From contig OU862883.1 in the NCBI GenBank assembly GCA_917880725.1, forward strand, positions 21,437,005 to 21,501,004: a DNA stretch of 64,000 nt, written 5' to 3'. The number at the start of each line of letters is the position of its first letter. The stretch's first letter is position 1. This DNA is from Selenia dentaria. Its lineage: Eukaryota; Arthropoda; Insecta; Lepidoptera; Geometridae. The notes beneath the pieces were generated by a model. The model was not told the DNA's origin. It did no database searches and saw only the letters and a list, made by a program, of their open reading frames with translations. The position numbers were made by a program, and so were the translations under genes. Below, in pieces: positions 1 to 9,278 of the stretch.

Positions 1-1962
1 GGATCCCTGAGGCACACCCGAAATTACCTCCACTGGAGATGAAACATATCCCTTCAGAGCAACAAGCTGACTTCTGTTATTGAGATAGGAACTTATCCAT
101 CGAAACAGAGAACCCTGAATACCATATGAAGCTAGTTTATTACAAAGTAGTCTATGGTTCACTTTATCGAATGCCTTAGAAAAATCTGTGTATATTGAGT
201 CCACTTGACCTCCCACAGCGAAACTTTTACAAAGGTAATTTTTGTATTCAAGTAGATTTGTAACAGTTGACTTATTTTTTACAAAACCGTGCTGCTTTTC
301 AGAGAGCATAGGTTTTACGTGGTTATACAAATATCCGTACACCAATGACTCGAACAATTTCGCAAAACATGATAAAATACTAATTGGTCTGTAATTCTCA
401 CATTTAGATTTGTCACCCCCTTTGAAAATAGGAATAATGTGTGCCGTTTTCCAACACTTAGGGAAAACGCCACTCATGAGAGATTTATTAAAAATAATAT
501 ATAAGGGTATAGTCAACTGTTTACCACACTTCTTAATAAAGGAAGGAGGGAGTGAATCAGGCCCAGCCCCCTTGTTGATGTCTAACAGTTTTATTTTGGA
601 AAATATCTCCTCTTCCGTGATTACTATGGATGATAGCGAGCTATTCCAGAAATTATTAGAATAAGGTACATATCCATCAAATTTAGCTGAAGAGGAACTT
701 TCATCACTTTGGAAAACGGAACCAAAGTACTGAGCGAAAAGTTCGCATATATCCTGGCCAGAAGACGATGAAACGCTACCAAATTTCATAATATTGGGTA
801 TGGATACATGCCCCTTTCTGTTATTTACAAACCTCCAGAAAAGTTTTAAATTTTTATCAATAGAGTCTTCAGTTGATGACAAATACTTATGGTAACATTC
901 ATCTGCCATTTTCTTAAACCTATCGCGAAGTAATGAAAATGAATCATAATCTCTAGGATTTTTATATTTTTTGAATAATTTATGAAATTTATTTTTTTCT
1001 TCATTACATTTAATTGTAGCTTTACTGTACCAAACCGGATAAGTGGATGGAGTAATAATCAAAATCGGCGTATGCCTCTTTATAATTTCAAACAGTTTTT
1101 TATAGAAAATGTCAGCACACATATCTATATCTGTGTTGGATAGACTATCATACCAATCAACAGACTCTAATTCATATTTAATACTTTGATAGTTGCATTT
1201 TGCAAAGTTCAACCGTTTATTGTGACGTTTTCGAAGACACTTAGAAATGTTCAGGGAAGATGTCTCAATGGACAGTGCGGGGTGATGTTTATCCAGTTTA
1301 CTTAATGCAAATGTTTCTGTAACAATAACAGAATCAAAGTTTGAAAAAACTAAGTCCAAAAGTCTACCATTTACGTTTGTGACGTTGTTATACTGTTTTA
1401 AGTTACACAATAAAATTAGCTCATTTAAGAGTTGTAATCTTTTGCTTTGGACTGGAACAGCAGGTATGCTAGAATTTAAGTGACAATATTTAGAAAAATC
1501 AGGTGTGTTAAAATCTCCTAACAAAAGAAAGTGTTCCTCAGAGCAGTCATTTAATAGCAATCTATGGCAATTACTATAAAAGTCTTCCAATTTAATGTTA
1601 CTAATGTAACTGGGCAAATAACAAACACATATATTAAGATTAGGCGAGTTATTATTGTTTGACATAATAGTGATCCAGACATCCTCCATATCAGTTTCCC
1701 AGGATGCCTGACGGATAACTTGATAACTTCTTTTAATAGCAACTAAAACGCCCCCACCCTCGTCTTTCGATGAGTTGGTGTCCAAACGATCTCTTCTAAA
1801 AACATTATAGCGGGCGTCAAAGACTTCGCCGTCAAACACACTTTTGTTGAGGTTTGTCTCCGTCAGGCATACAACATCATAGTTAGCATTTAAAAGATTG
1901 AAATAAAATTCTGACAACTTACTACGTATTCTATTCACATTTTGGTAATAGACTTTAACCAT
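1..1962 (-). CDS. LINE ORF2, APE endonuclease-reverse transcriptase (partial at window edge)
   Basis: This is the second ORF of a non-LTR retrotransposon. It nicks target DNA and reverse-transcribes the element RNA in the nucleus. I translated the strand from the ATG at 1962: the frame stays open for 654 codons to base 1, so there is no stop or frameshift inside the window. An APE-type endonuclease comes first, with 'LTETNL' near residue 40 and 'LLGDFN' near residue 150. The reverse transcriptase follows: 'GPDSLPP' near 470, 'NYRPISIL' near 520, 'DFSKAFDKV' near 593 with the first catalytic Asp, and 'SGVPQGS' at the edge. The catalytic FxDD and the 3' UTR lie beyond the window. ORF1 ends 47 bases upstream. 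The motifs fit the Jockey/CR1 group, but I cannot separate those clades by eye. The intact frame suggests a young copy. Confidence 0.9.
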   Translation of the reverse strand, partial: MVKVYYQNVNRIRSKLSEFYFNLLNANYDVVCLTETNLNKSVFDGEVFDARYNVFRRDRLDTNSSKDEGGGVLVAIKRSYQVIRQASWETDMEDVWITIMSNNNNSPNLNICVCYLPSYISNIKLEDFYSNCHRLLLNDCSEEHFLLLGDFNTPDFSKYCHLNSSIPAVPVQSKRLQLLNELILLCNLKQYNNVTNVNGRLLDLVFSNFDSVIVTETFALSKLDKHHPALSIETSSLNISKCLRKRHNKRLNFAKCNYQSIKYELESVDWYDSLSNTDIDMCADIFYKKLFEIIKRHTPILIITPSTYPVWYSKATIKCNEEKNKFHKLFKKYKNPRDYDSFSLLRDRFKKMADECYHKYLSSTEDSIDKNLKLFWRFVNNRKGHVSIPNIMKFGSVSSSSGQDICELFAQYFGSVFQSDESSSSAKFDGYVPYSNNFWNSSLSSIVITEEEIFSKIKLLDINKGAGPDSLPPSFIKKCGKQLTIPLYIIFNKSLMSGVFPKCWKTAHIIPIFKGGDKSKCENYRPISILSCFAKLFESLVYGYLYNHVKPMLSEKQHGFVKNKSTVTNLLEYKNYLCKSFAVGGQVDSIYTDFSKAFDKVNHRLLCNKLASYGIQGSLFRWISSYLNNRSQLVALKGYVSSPVEVISGVPQGS

Positions 1963-2009
1963 TATGAACCGTTATTAGCGCTGTATAATAAATCGACTTA
2001 ATTCACCTG

Positions 2010-3125
2010 TTACTGGTATTTACTTAATGTGTCAAAATTTTTTACAAGTATAGCCGGGCTTTGTTCATTTTTACGAATATAAATTTGTCCAAAACGAACC
2101 CACACAAATTTGAAATCATTATTTTTACAAAATTTTCTAGTTGTGGCGTGCAATTCTTTTGTCTCAGGAGATAAATGCTCTGATAAGTAGATTCTGCGTG
2201 TTTCTCCACTGAAGCCGATATGGGTAGTAGCTAACCTATCATTTGAGTGGGCCTTATTGAATCGTGTAACAGAAGATAGGATGAGATCACGGATTCTTTG
2301 CGAAGACAAAGAAACAAGAATATTACGCGGCCTCTTTGATGCAGTGTCCATCTTTGCAACGCGGCGACATGCTCTAATGTCATCGTCAGCCACCATTACT
2401 TGCAAACACCCACAAAGCTTCCTAAACAAACCCATCAAATCCTCATTTTTGGTCTCAGGAACTTCGTGAATTTCTAGGTTGAGGCTACGTGAAATCTTCT
2501 CAACGGCTGATATGCGACCTTCCAATTTCGATATAGAGTTTTTTGACGCAGACAGTTCTGATTCTAGCGATTTAATGGTTGCATCCCTTGCCACTATTTG
2601 AGTTTTCATATCTTGCTGCTCCGCAGAAAGAAAGTCTGTCGTAGCGGTGAGATCACTCTTCACATTCTCTACGGCATGATTCACCTCAACAGCCACCATC
2701 TTTTGTATGTCCTTTTTTAGTGCGGATCGTAAACTGGTCATGATCGTAGAGTCAGGAGCTAGTTTCATATCAAATAGTTTACTAATACTCTCCAGAGTGA
2801 TTGGCTCATTTCTTAAGTCGGAGCCTGTTGATTTGTTTGTAGCAATGATGCTTGTATGCTCATCACCGGGTAAGCTAAACGACATATTCATTGTTTCGTT
2901 AAGTGAGCATTTACGCCTTTCTCGACATGGAGTATTGTCATCATTTTTACGTCTGGTAATATTTTGACAATAAGGACACATCAAACGGGCTACTTGCTCA
3001 TGAGTAAGCGCTTTAGATGATTCTGCAGTCAAACCTATGCATTCATAGCAATATTCAGAGGCACATGTGTTACATTTCAAAAACTGACCATCACTCAATA
3101 AGTTCATGCAACCGTGGCACTGCAT
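2010..3125 (-). CDS. LINE ORF1: PHD-like zinc finger, coiled coil, FP25K-like C-terminus
   Basis: This is the 371-residue first ORF of the same LINE, presumably an RNA-binding or chaperone partner for ORF2. Residues 3-53 hold eight cysteines at 3, 6, 18, 21, 26, 29, 50 and 53, spaced like a PHD/RING-type double zinc site. A charged helical stretch at about 155-215, with regular Leu/Ile positions, looks like a coiled coil. The C-terminal ~155 residues ('NLEIHEVPE', 'RRIYLSEHLSPETKEL', 'FVWVRFGQIYIRKNE') resemble the domain shared by insect LINE ORF1 proteins and the baculovirus few-polyhedra (Baculo_FP) family. That resemblance is recalled family knowledge and was not searched. The ATG at 3125 is the first in frame and starts just before the zinc finger. 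No breaks were seen. Together with ORF2 it makes a possibly complete element. Confidence 0.85.
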   Translation of the reverse strand: MQCHGCMNLLSDGQFLKCNTCASEYCYECIGLTAESSKALTHEQVARLMCPYCQNITRRKNDDNTPCRERRKCSLNETMNMSFSLPGDEHTSIIATNKSTGSDLRNEPITLESISKLFDMKLAPDSTIMTSLRSALKKDIQKMVAVEVNHAVENVKSDLTATTDFLSAEQQDMKTQIVARDATIKSLESELSASKNSISKLEGRISAVEKISRSLNLEIHEVPETKNEDLMGLFRKLCGCLQVMVADDDIRACRRVAKMDTASKRPRNILVSLSSQRIRDLILSSVTRFNKAHSNDRLATTHIGFSGETRRIYLSEHLSPETKELHATTRKFCKNNDFKFVWVRFGQIYIRKNEQSPAILVKNFDTLSKYQ

Positions 3126-3596
3126 TCTTCTAATGGTTTGTTACTTTTATATTAATCCAAAAATATTAAATATATTTTGTTATATAAAATATGTAGGTAC
3201 TTATTAAGTGTAGAAGATAAATTGATTTTATATTGTCCCAGTTCTTAACGGCACCAACGTCAGGCTCGTTGCATGCACTATGTATGTCCCTCGCGCCAAA
3301 GACCCAGCCACAGTATATGTAAGAGTAATGCAGGCGATCGCGTTCACTGCCACAGTTTGCGTAATAGTAATGCAGACATTTGCGTTCGCGGGGTGACACA
3401 GAGCGACACGGAGCAAGATGCTTTCCAACAAGAGACACGGCGACACAGTGCACGCCCGTTTGATACAAACCACCGCCGTAATAAAAAATATTTTGATGAT
3501 AACTTTTCTCACAGGATTTAAAACGATTGTCCAATACCACTACTACATCACTTGAACACTGTACTTTGAGTTTTAGCACTTATTGCACGCTACAAT

Positions 3597-3653
3597 ACGG
3601 GGGAGGGGGTGAAGCCCCCCCTGCATCCCCCCCCCCCCGCCGGAGGCCTTTAG
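3597..3653. repeat. G-run / C-run low-complexity tract
   Basis: A G-rich run followed by two C-rich runs (a 12-C stretch near 3628-3640) makes a G/C inverted, hairpin-capable tract. Similar tracts often sit at LINE or MITE borders. No gene here. Confidence 0.6.
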
Positions 3654-3714
3654 TTTTTGAGTAATAATTTTTTTAGTACTTAACCTCACTTTCGGCTATA
3701 TCAGTATTTTTTAC

Positions 3715-4135
3715 CTATTTTTTGTTTCACACCTAATCTATTAAGGCGGTTCGCTTCTGGCACTTCGCCGGCCGCTGCCGCGGCACGCTCGCTTCGCTCG
3801 CTCGGCTCGTGCGTTGTTTGTCATGTTCTAACCTAACCTAACCTATTTTTTGTTTCACACCTAACTTATTAAGGCGGTTCGCTTCTGGCACTTCGCCGGC
3901 CGCTGCCGCGGCACGCTCGCTTCGCTCGCTCGGCTCGTGCGTTGTTTGTCATGTTCTAACCTAACCTATTTTTTGTTTCACACCTAACTTATTAAGGCGG
4001 TTCGCTTCTGGCACTTCGCCGGCCGCTGCCGCGGCACGCTCGCTTCGCTCGCTCGGCTCGTGCGTTGTTTGTCATGTTCTAACCTAACCTAACCTATTTT
4101 TTGTTTCACACCTAATCTATCAAGGCGGTTCACTT
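3715..4135. repeat. Tandem repeat, ~128-bp unit, 3 full copies plus a partial, with CCTAA pentamers
   Basis: The landmark 'AAGGCGGTTCGCTTCTGGC' recurs at 3743, 3871 and 3994, and a diverged partial starts at 4122, so the spacing is 128, 123 and 128 bases. The 5-base change comes from one CCTAA unit more or less. Each unit has a GC-rich body with 'GCTCGCTTCGCTCGCTCGGC' followed by 2-3 CCTAA pentamers. CCTAA/TTAGG is the insect telomere repeat. Here only a few pentamers per unit occur, so this is an interspersed use of the motif and not a telomere. Confidence 0.85.
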
Positions 4136-4255
4136 AACATTGTATTATATAACAACAATAACATATCCAGTCCGTCTCAGAGTTATGTTGATAGATGAGA
4201 AAAACTTAATGTTAAAGGGCTAGGAGAGACACAATTAAACAAACATTTTAATACA

Positions 4256-5449
4256 TTACTTGTTTATTTCATAAACATGTTTAATTGCTTTCATTAAATG
4301 TACAAAAGAGTCTCTTTTATATTTATACACGTCTCTTCGCCACAAATATTCAACAATTATATCACTAAAGTTTTCTGGGTTGTTATAATTTTGTTTTTTG
4401 AAAAACCTCTTCACTGCTCGCCACTGGGATTCTATTCTTTGGGTGTGGATTCCATCTTTACCCACAAATGGGTTCTCTGGGTCTGAATGATTCACTTTTT
4501 TGTGTATGTATCCATATTCAGACAGACAATCGTATGCCCGCCAACAATCGGTGTGGATTGTTGTTCCAGGTAAAACATGCTTTTGAATTAAAGGTATGAG
4601 AGTATCAGCATCTCTTTTATTGTCCGGGCATACTTCCAATCTTAAGTCTTCAGACCCATCTTCTATTAATCCCAGCACCCAGTGGCCTTCAATGTGACGT
4701 CCTTTGTTATATTTCCTTTTTCCAAATTTACTTTCGTCTATTTGCACTATTTTCCCACAGCCTCCAATTTTACCGCTGTAAAGATTTTGTTTTTCCAAAT
4801 AAAATATCACAACTACTTCTCTGCAGTAATTAAACCAATCGGCTATAGTATTTGGGCTTAAACATTGCTTCCTTTCTTTTTTATAAGGGTCTTCGTGAAT
4901 TGTTTGGTCGTAGGTCCATCCTTGTGAGTATGCATATATAAGATAGTAAACATGCATTATGTCGATAGCAATATTTTCGAAAAATGTGCCAATTCTGCGA
5001 GAGATCTTGGCACCGCTGCCCGATTTAGATTTGCATGATCTTTTTGAGCACACAAATGTACCAAAACTTGTGCATCCGCATGAGTATGACACTTTCATGG
5101 ATGTCCTGTGGGTTCGACACCGTTTCTCAGTTGGTATGAGACCTTGGTCTTCACTATATTTGATGCATTGGTCTTTAGTGCCCAATTTTCGCACAACGTC
5201 AGTTAAATTCCAATGATCAATCACTTCAGTGACGCAAAGTTTTCGTTTGGTTATAAGCTCGTTGTCGTCGTCGTCATTACTCGAAGAAGGTCCGGCGACA
5301 GGTTCAACGGGCAGATCAGGAGCCGAAGAAGGTCCGGCTACAGGCTCGACGGGCAGATCAGGAGCCGAAGAAGGTCCGGCAACAGGTTCGACGGGCAGAT
5401 CAGGAGCCGAAACCGCGTCCGCTTCGGGTATTGTACTGTAATACTCCAT
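4256..5449 (-). CDS. Merlin / ISXO2-type DDE transposase
   Basis: A 397-residue transposase from the ATG at 5449. The frame stays open 52 codons further upstream, but only from a GTG. Residues 15-56 are three 14-residue Pro/Glu/Ala repeats, then an acidic Ser/Asp patch. Cysteines at 111, 124, 126, 134 and 139 look like the zinc-ribbon that precedes the catalytic core in this family. The catalytic domain has D238 ('VQIDESKFGKRKYNKGR'), 'GHWVLGLIEDGS', D301 ('IHTDCWRAY') and E340 ('THTQRIESQWRAVKRFFK'-like context, here 'HTQRIESQW'). This is the DDE arrangement and spacing of ISXO2/IS1595 transposases and eukaryotic Merlin elements. No stop or frameshift is present. I could not find convincing terminal inverted repeats or an 8-9 bp duplication, so either the ends have decayed or the gene stands alone. 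Cell site: nucleus. Confidence 0.88.
   Translation of the reverse strand: MEYYSTIPEADAVSAPDLPVEPVAGPSSAPDLPVEPVAGPSSAPDLPVEPVAGPSSSNDDDDNELITKRKLCVTEVIDHWNLTDVVRKLGTKDQCIKYSEDQGLIPTEKRCRTHRTSMKVSYSCGCTSFGTFVCSKRSCKSKSGSGAKISRRIGTFFENIAIDIMHVYYLIYAYSQGWTYDQTIHEDPYKKERKQCLSPNTIADWFNYCREVVVIFYLEKQNLYSGKIGGCGKIVQIDESKFGKRKYNKGRHIEGHWVLGLIEDGSEDLRLEVCPDNKRDADTLIPLIQKHVLPGTTIHTDCWRAYDCLSEYGYIHKKVNHSDPENPFVGKDGIHTQRIESQWRAVKRFFKKQNYNNPENFSDIIVEYLWRRDVYKYKRDSFVHLMKAIKHVYEINK
5282..5407 (-). repeat. 42-bp coding minisatellite (3 copies) in the Merlin transposase
   Basis: Three near-identical 42-base units encode 'APDLPVEPVAGPSS' three times, in frame, at residues 15-56 of the transposase. Only a few silent changes separate the units, so the expansion looks recent. 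The length is a multiple of three, so the frame is kept. Confidence 0.9.
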
Positions 5450-6756
5450 TACAGCCAAGTGCAGTCCAGTTTTCAAGCCAAGTTCAAGTCGTAGAGCAAT
5501 CCAAACAAATCCGGTAAGCAAGCCAAGTTTCAAGTCGTCGCGCAATCGAAGGAAGTCCAGGGAAAAAGCCAAAGTCGTAATAAAAATCGAAAAACAAGAG
5601 AGCACACATTCACGAAACTACGAGAGAAACGGAATGAATGGATGACAGTCCATCTGTCAGTAAGACAAAATGGCGCCTTTTTTTTTCTTACGTTTAACGA
5701 TAACGATACGTTTCGTTTAACTCAGTTTGACAACTTAATTTGACAACTTAATATTGTACCATTTTCTCAACATTGAGTTCCATTTCACTTTTTTTTATCA
5801 AATTTTAATTTAATCATAATTAATTTAAACTACGTTTCCGGCAAAAAAAAATTGCTGGAAGGGCTTCAGGTGGACCCCAATGATACCCCTAAACTCGCAC
5901 CTTCATCAAAATCAGGTACCGGACGGCTATAGCCAACCCCAAGTTTTAAGTTTCCTTGTTCTAGGTATAGACTAATGAATTCTGTAGTGTCGCCCCACAG
6001 GGAAGTGGTTATTTTGACTATGTTGTGTGTGTTTTGTCGTAATAATATTTGCTTGGCGCATAGGTAGGTACCGGCCTAGCTGATTTATAATGCTTTTGAT
6101 ATGCAATTAGAAACCAATGTTGCCGTCTAGTAGAATGCATCAGTGAAAATGAAAGTAGAATGCAGTAGTTATCTTTTTGTACCTACCTACTAATATTTAC
6201 AGCAGTAAAATTTGTTGGGTAGGTCAATTTATATAAGTATAACATTGGTTTAGGTAGGTATTTATTTGTTTGTATGTTCCGTTCCGGCTAATCTCTGCAA
6301 ATACTGATGCGATCAAAAAAAACTTCTATTACCTATACCTAGAAATACCTATTATACCTATTTCAGGCGCATTAGTATAGAATACCTATTGAAATGTGAC
6401 TAAAACACTGTTAACCTATAAACTATTAATAAGCTTATACTGTAGATGTTACTTTGATATACTAATATAATAACTACTATACATTTATTTAAATTATTAC
6501 CTGTGAAATAACTGTTATTTCAAGGTAGTCTTGCCAGAGAGTAGGTACCTATGCTCTGTGGCAAAACCATCTTTTCTTGATGATTACTAAAAAAGTACCT
6601 ACTTATATAGTTACAATTATTTATATTTAGATACAAACTTTTACATATAATCTCCATTTAATTGCAGTAGGTATGTATTAAAGAAATATGATTAGGTTAG
6701 GTTATTTATTGTTATAGGTATAGGTGGTTCTGCCCCAGAGCGTGACATACATTTTT
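5450..6756. other. Gene-free stretch
   Basis: No supported gene. It holds the Merlin gene's upstream region, with a 13-base direct repeat 'TTTGACAACTTAA' at about 5727 and 5741. AT-rich sequence with many GTAGGTA/TACCTA runs follows. The '5830 TTCCGGCAAAAAAAAATT' area may be an old repeat end. No more can be said. Confidence 0.5.
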
Positions 6757-6855
6757 TACCAAGAAATGGAACCGACTTCAACACTACAATGTATGAAATA
6801 AGTTATCGAAGTCCTCTCACACATTTTAGTGTTGAAGTCGGTTCCATTTTTGGTA
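6757..6855. repeat. Fold-back repeat, ~28-bp arms
   Basis: The arm 'GAACCGACTTCAACACT' (inside 6757-6785) is the reverse complement of 'AGTGTTGAAGTCGGTTC' (6828-6855), and pairing extends to ~28 bp with one indel. The spacer is ~42 bases. The GTTGAAGTCGGTTCC motif is a common lepidopteran interspersed repeat. Likely a small MITE or the folded end of one. Confidence 0.75.
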
Positions 6856-7129
6856 AACATTTTTTTCACCCTTTTTAGCGGCCCTTGCTAATTACGGGAT
6901 CGATTGTCAATCGAGTCAATGGTGATATGATATCATCATATTAGGCGAAACACTTTTCAGTTATTCAAGTGTTATTCAAAACTGCTGGACCAAATTTGAT
7001 GAAATTTAAATGGGACCACGCGATAAGTACCAGATTTCAAATCAAAAATTAATTTTAAAAATCAGTTTAAGTACCTAAGTTTAGTAACTTAAAAAAACAG
7101 ACGAGTTGAGAACCACCTCTTTTTTTAGA

Positions 7130-7290
7130 AGTCAGTTGAAAACCCGCTAAGTGCGAATCGGGCTCGCGCTTAGCGGTTAGTTGGTTTCCGTAAAAACAGC
7201 AAAGTATCATGTCTCTTGTTTGGGAGATTTATAGATAATGGTACGGAACCCTTCGTGCGCGAGTCCGACTCGCACTTGGCCAATTTTTAC
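7130..7290. repeat. Lepidopteran interspersed repeat (GGTACGGAACC family)
   Basis: It contains 'ATGGTACGGAACCCTTCG' followed by 'AGTCCGACTCGCACTTGGCC', the same signature as the copy at 56.8-57.7 kb. A 13-bp stem with one mismatch (CCGCTAAGTGCGA / TCGCGCTTAGCGG) lies at about 7145-7177. The class (MITE or SINE) is not certain. Confidence 0.6.
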
Positions 7291-9278
7291 TGTGACCAAC
7301 GACATCATGACAACCTATGCACTTGAAGGCGTACGTGAAGCAACTGTTCGGTTCGGCCGTAGCGAGACATAGTAGGTATATAGACATAGTATATAGTCCG
7401 CCGGACCAAGTACGGGCGTCTATTAGGGCTAGCTTAGCTAGAGTCTCGTACCTAACGACTATTTATCTGGGCCTAGTGTGTAGTAGTAGCCTAGGGCCCA
7501 GTGTAGGTATAGAGCCCTCAAAATGATAGCGTTTTTTTTGACTAAGTTCAGAAACTGACACAAACTTTGACAGAACTGTCACTACGATCGTGACGTAGTC
7601 GGAGATCAATCCCACAGAGGTAATTTATTTGAAAATGTTAAAGTTGAATCTACTATTTTAACGTGGCATTTTATTTTGTTTTGTTGTGTTGTGACTTTTA
7701 ATAAAAATGTACATTTTAGAACTTTAATTTGAATATACTAAACAGTAATAACTAAATAGAGGCGAATTACATGATAATGGCGGAGACGAAACACGGAGTC
7801 AAAGTGTTCGATCCCTAACGTGAGTTATGCCGGTTATAATAATAGTTTAACGGTGTCAACGGTCAGTAGCTACTCGTATTATTAGTAACCGGCAAAAGAC
7901 TCTGAGATTAGCTCAGCTCTAGCTAGTAGGATAATTGTGCAGGAAATGTAAAACCAAGAACGGGGAACCCAGCTCGGAACACTTGAAAATTTTATAAAAG
8001 CATGTATAAATATTAAATAACATTTTGTTTAATTTTGATAAATCTTTTGTTTTACGTTGTTATATATATAATTATATTAATTATAAATAAAACTTTAGAG
8101 GTAGATCTACCGTTTTTTCCATGACATACTACCAACTTCTACCGATTTTTAGGACTTAATCTACCAATTTTCCAAAATGTGGGTTGACAACACTGGTCGT
8201 CATGTTCTCTATATTTTTACACAACATGCGATAAAACCACGATAATTTTGCAGTAAATATAGGATATTTCTTAGACTACGGATCTGGCAACACTGCTCAA
8301 GAACATCACAGGCGCCGACAAAGATACGCCGACTCTGCGTGTCTTTGTCGCCACGCTTTTCTAAATGCCGATCCACGTGCAAGTGCAGGGGGTCTAGCAC
8401 GAATAACTGCGTATGAACTGCAATTTATCTAGGGCAACTGTGACAAAGACACCTCATAGTTTGTACGCAGAAGCGTGACGTAGGTAGGTATTGACGTTTA
8501 CAGTACGAATACTTTTTCAGAAAATTGCTTATGCTATGGACTCAGGTAGGACTTTCTGTAATCTGTGGTGCACTACAAATGTCTATAAAAATGCGTAATA
8601 AAAATAAAAATTCAATAACCCACTAACATTTACTTACCTAGGTACCTAAATTTAGAATCGCATCGCGGTACCTAGGCCGTAGAAAACTTAAGTACCTACC
8701 TATTAACTAGGACGAGTAAGTTGTTTTATGCAATTAGGTAATTGACGATACTGGCAAGTCGCGCACCTGATGATAAACAGTAGGTACGTTTCATGATAGT
8801 TGCAAACAATAATGCTCAAGCATTACTGTATTAGGGTTTAGGGTGTGACAGTCGCTGTAGCAAGTGGAATTACCTACTAGATGAAGGTTCACTTTACTTG
8901 ACTCGGGGTGATGAGCGAAGTTCAGTGCCACGTAATAGTACCTACCTACAGTTCTAAGCCATGGATGGAACTGAATATCTCTGGCACTGCGGTGGTGCCA
9001 ACCAAGACGGCCTCATGCATAAGAATCCTACCGCCTAGCAGGTACCTATCTACCTGAGTCAGCCTTCCTCGGCTCGTATATACCTAAATAAAAATCGATT
9101 AGTAGGTATACCTAGTTGAGTAGACGCTGACTATGGACATGGGTCACATGGGTGACGTTTTCTAGGTTAGCAGGGGTGCCGATCACGAAAATAATATTCA
9201 TTTTGAAATCCAAGACAACTGATACCAACTTTTATAACTCGGTATCTATTGGAACAATACCTACTGTAAAGTTTACAA
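7291..9278. other. Gene-free stretch
   Basis: AT-rich intergenic sequence with repeated TAGGTA motifs. No long frame, RNA gene or clear element could be supported. Confidence 0.5.

Larger units (their letters stand above)
1..3585 (-). mobile_element. Two-ORF LINE, apparently intact over the visible part
   Basis: ORF1 (3125-2010) and ORF2 (from 1962) lie in the order and spacing expected of a LINE read on the minus strand. The 3' end is outside the window. Bases 3126-3585 are probably 5' UTR: they have no convincing gene, and they contain a loose duplication ('GTAATGCAG' at about 3327 and 3367, each followed by a TTGCGTTC/ATCGCGTTC stretch). The exact 5' end is inferred from a change to a G/C homopolymer tract after 3585, so it is approximate. 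Confidence 0.65.

Noticed and set aside
5213..5494. Repeated plus-strand frames opposite the Merlin gene
   Set aside because: They are shadows of the 42-bp coding repeat on the other strand.
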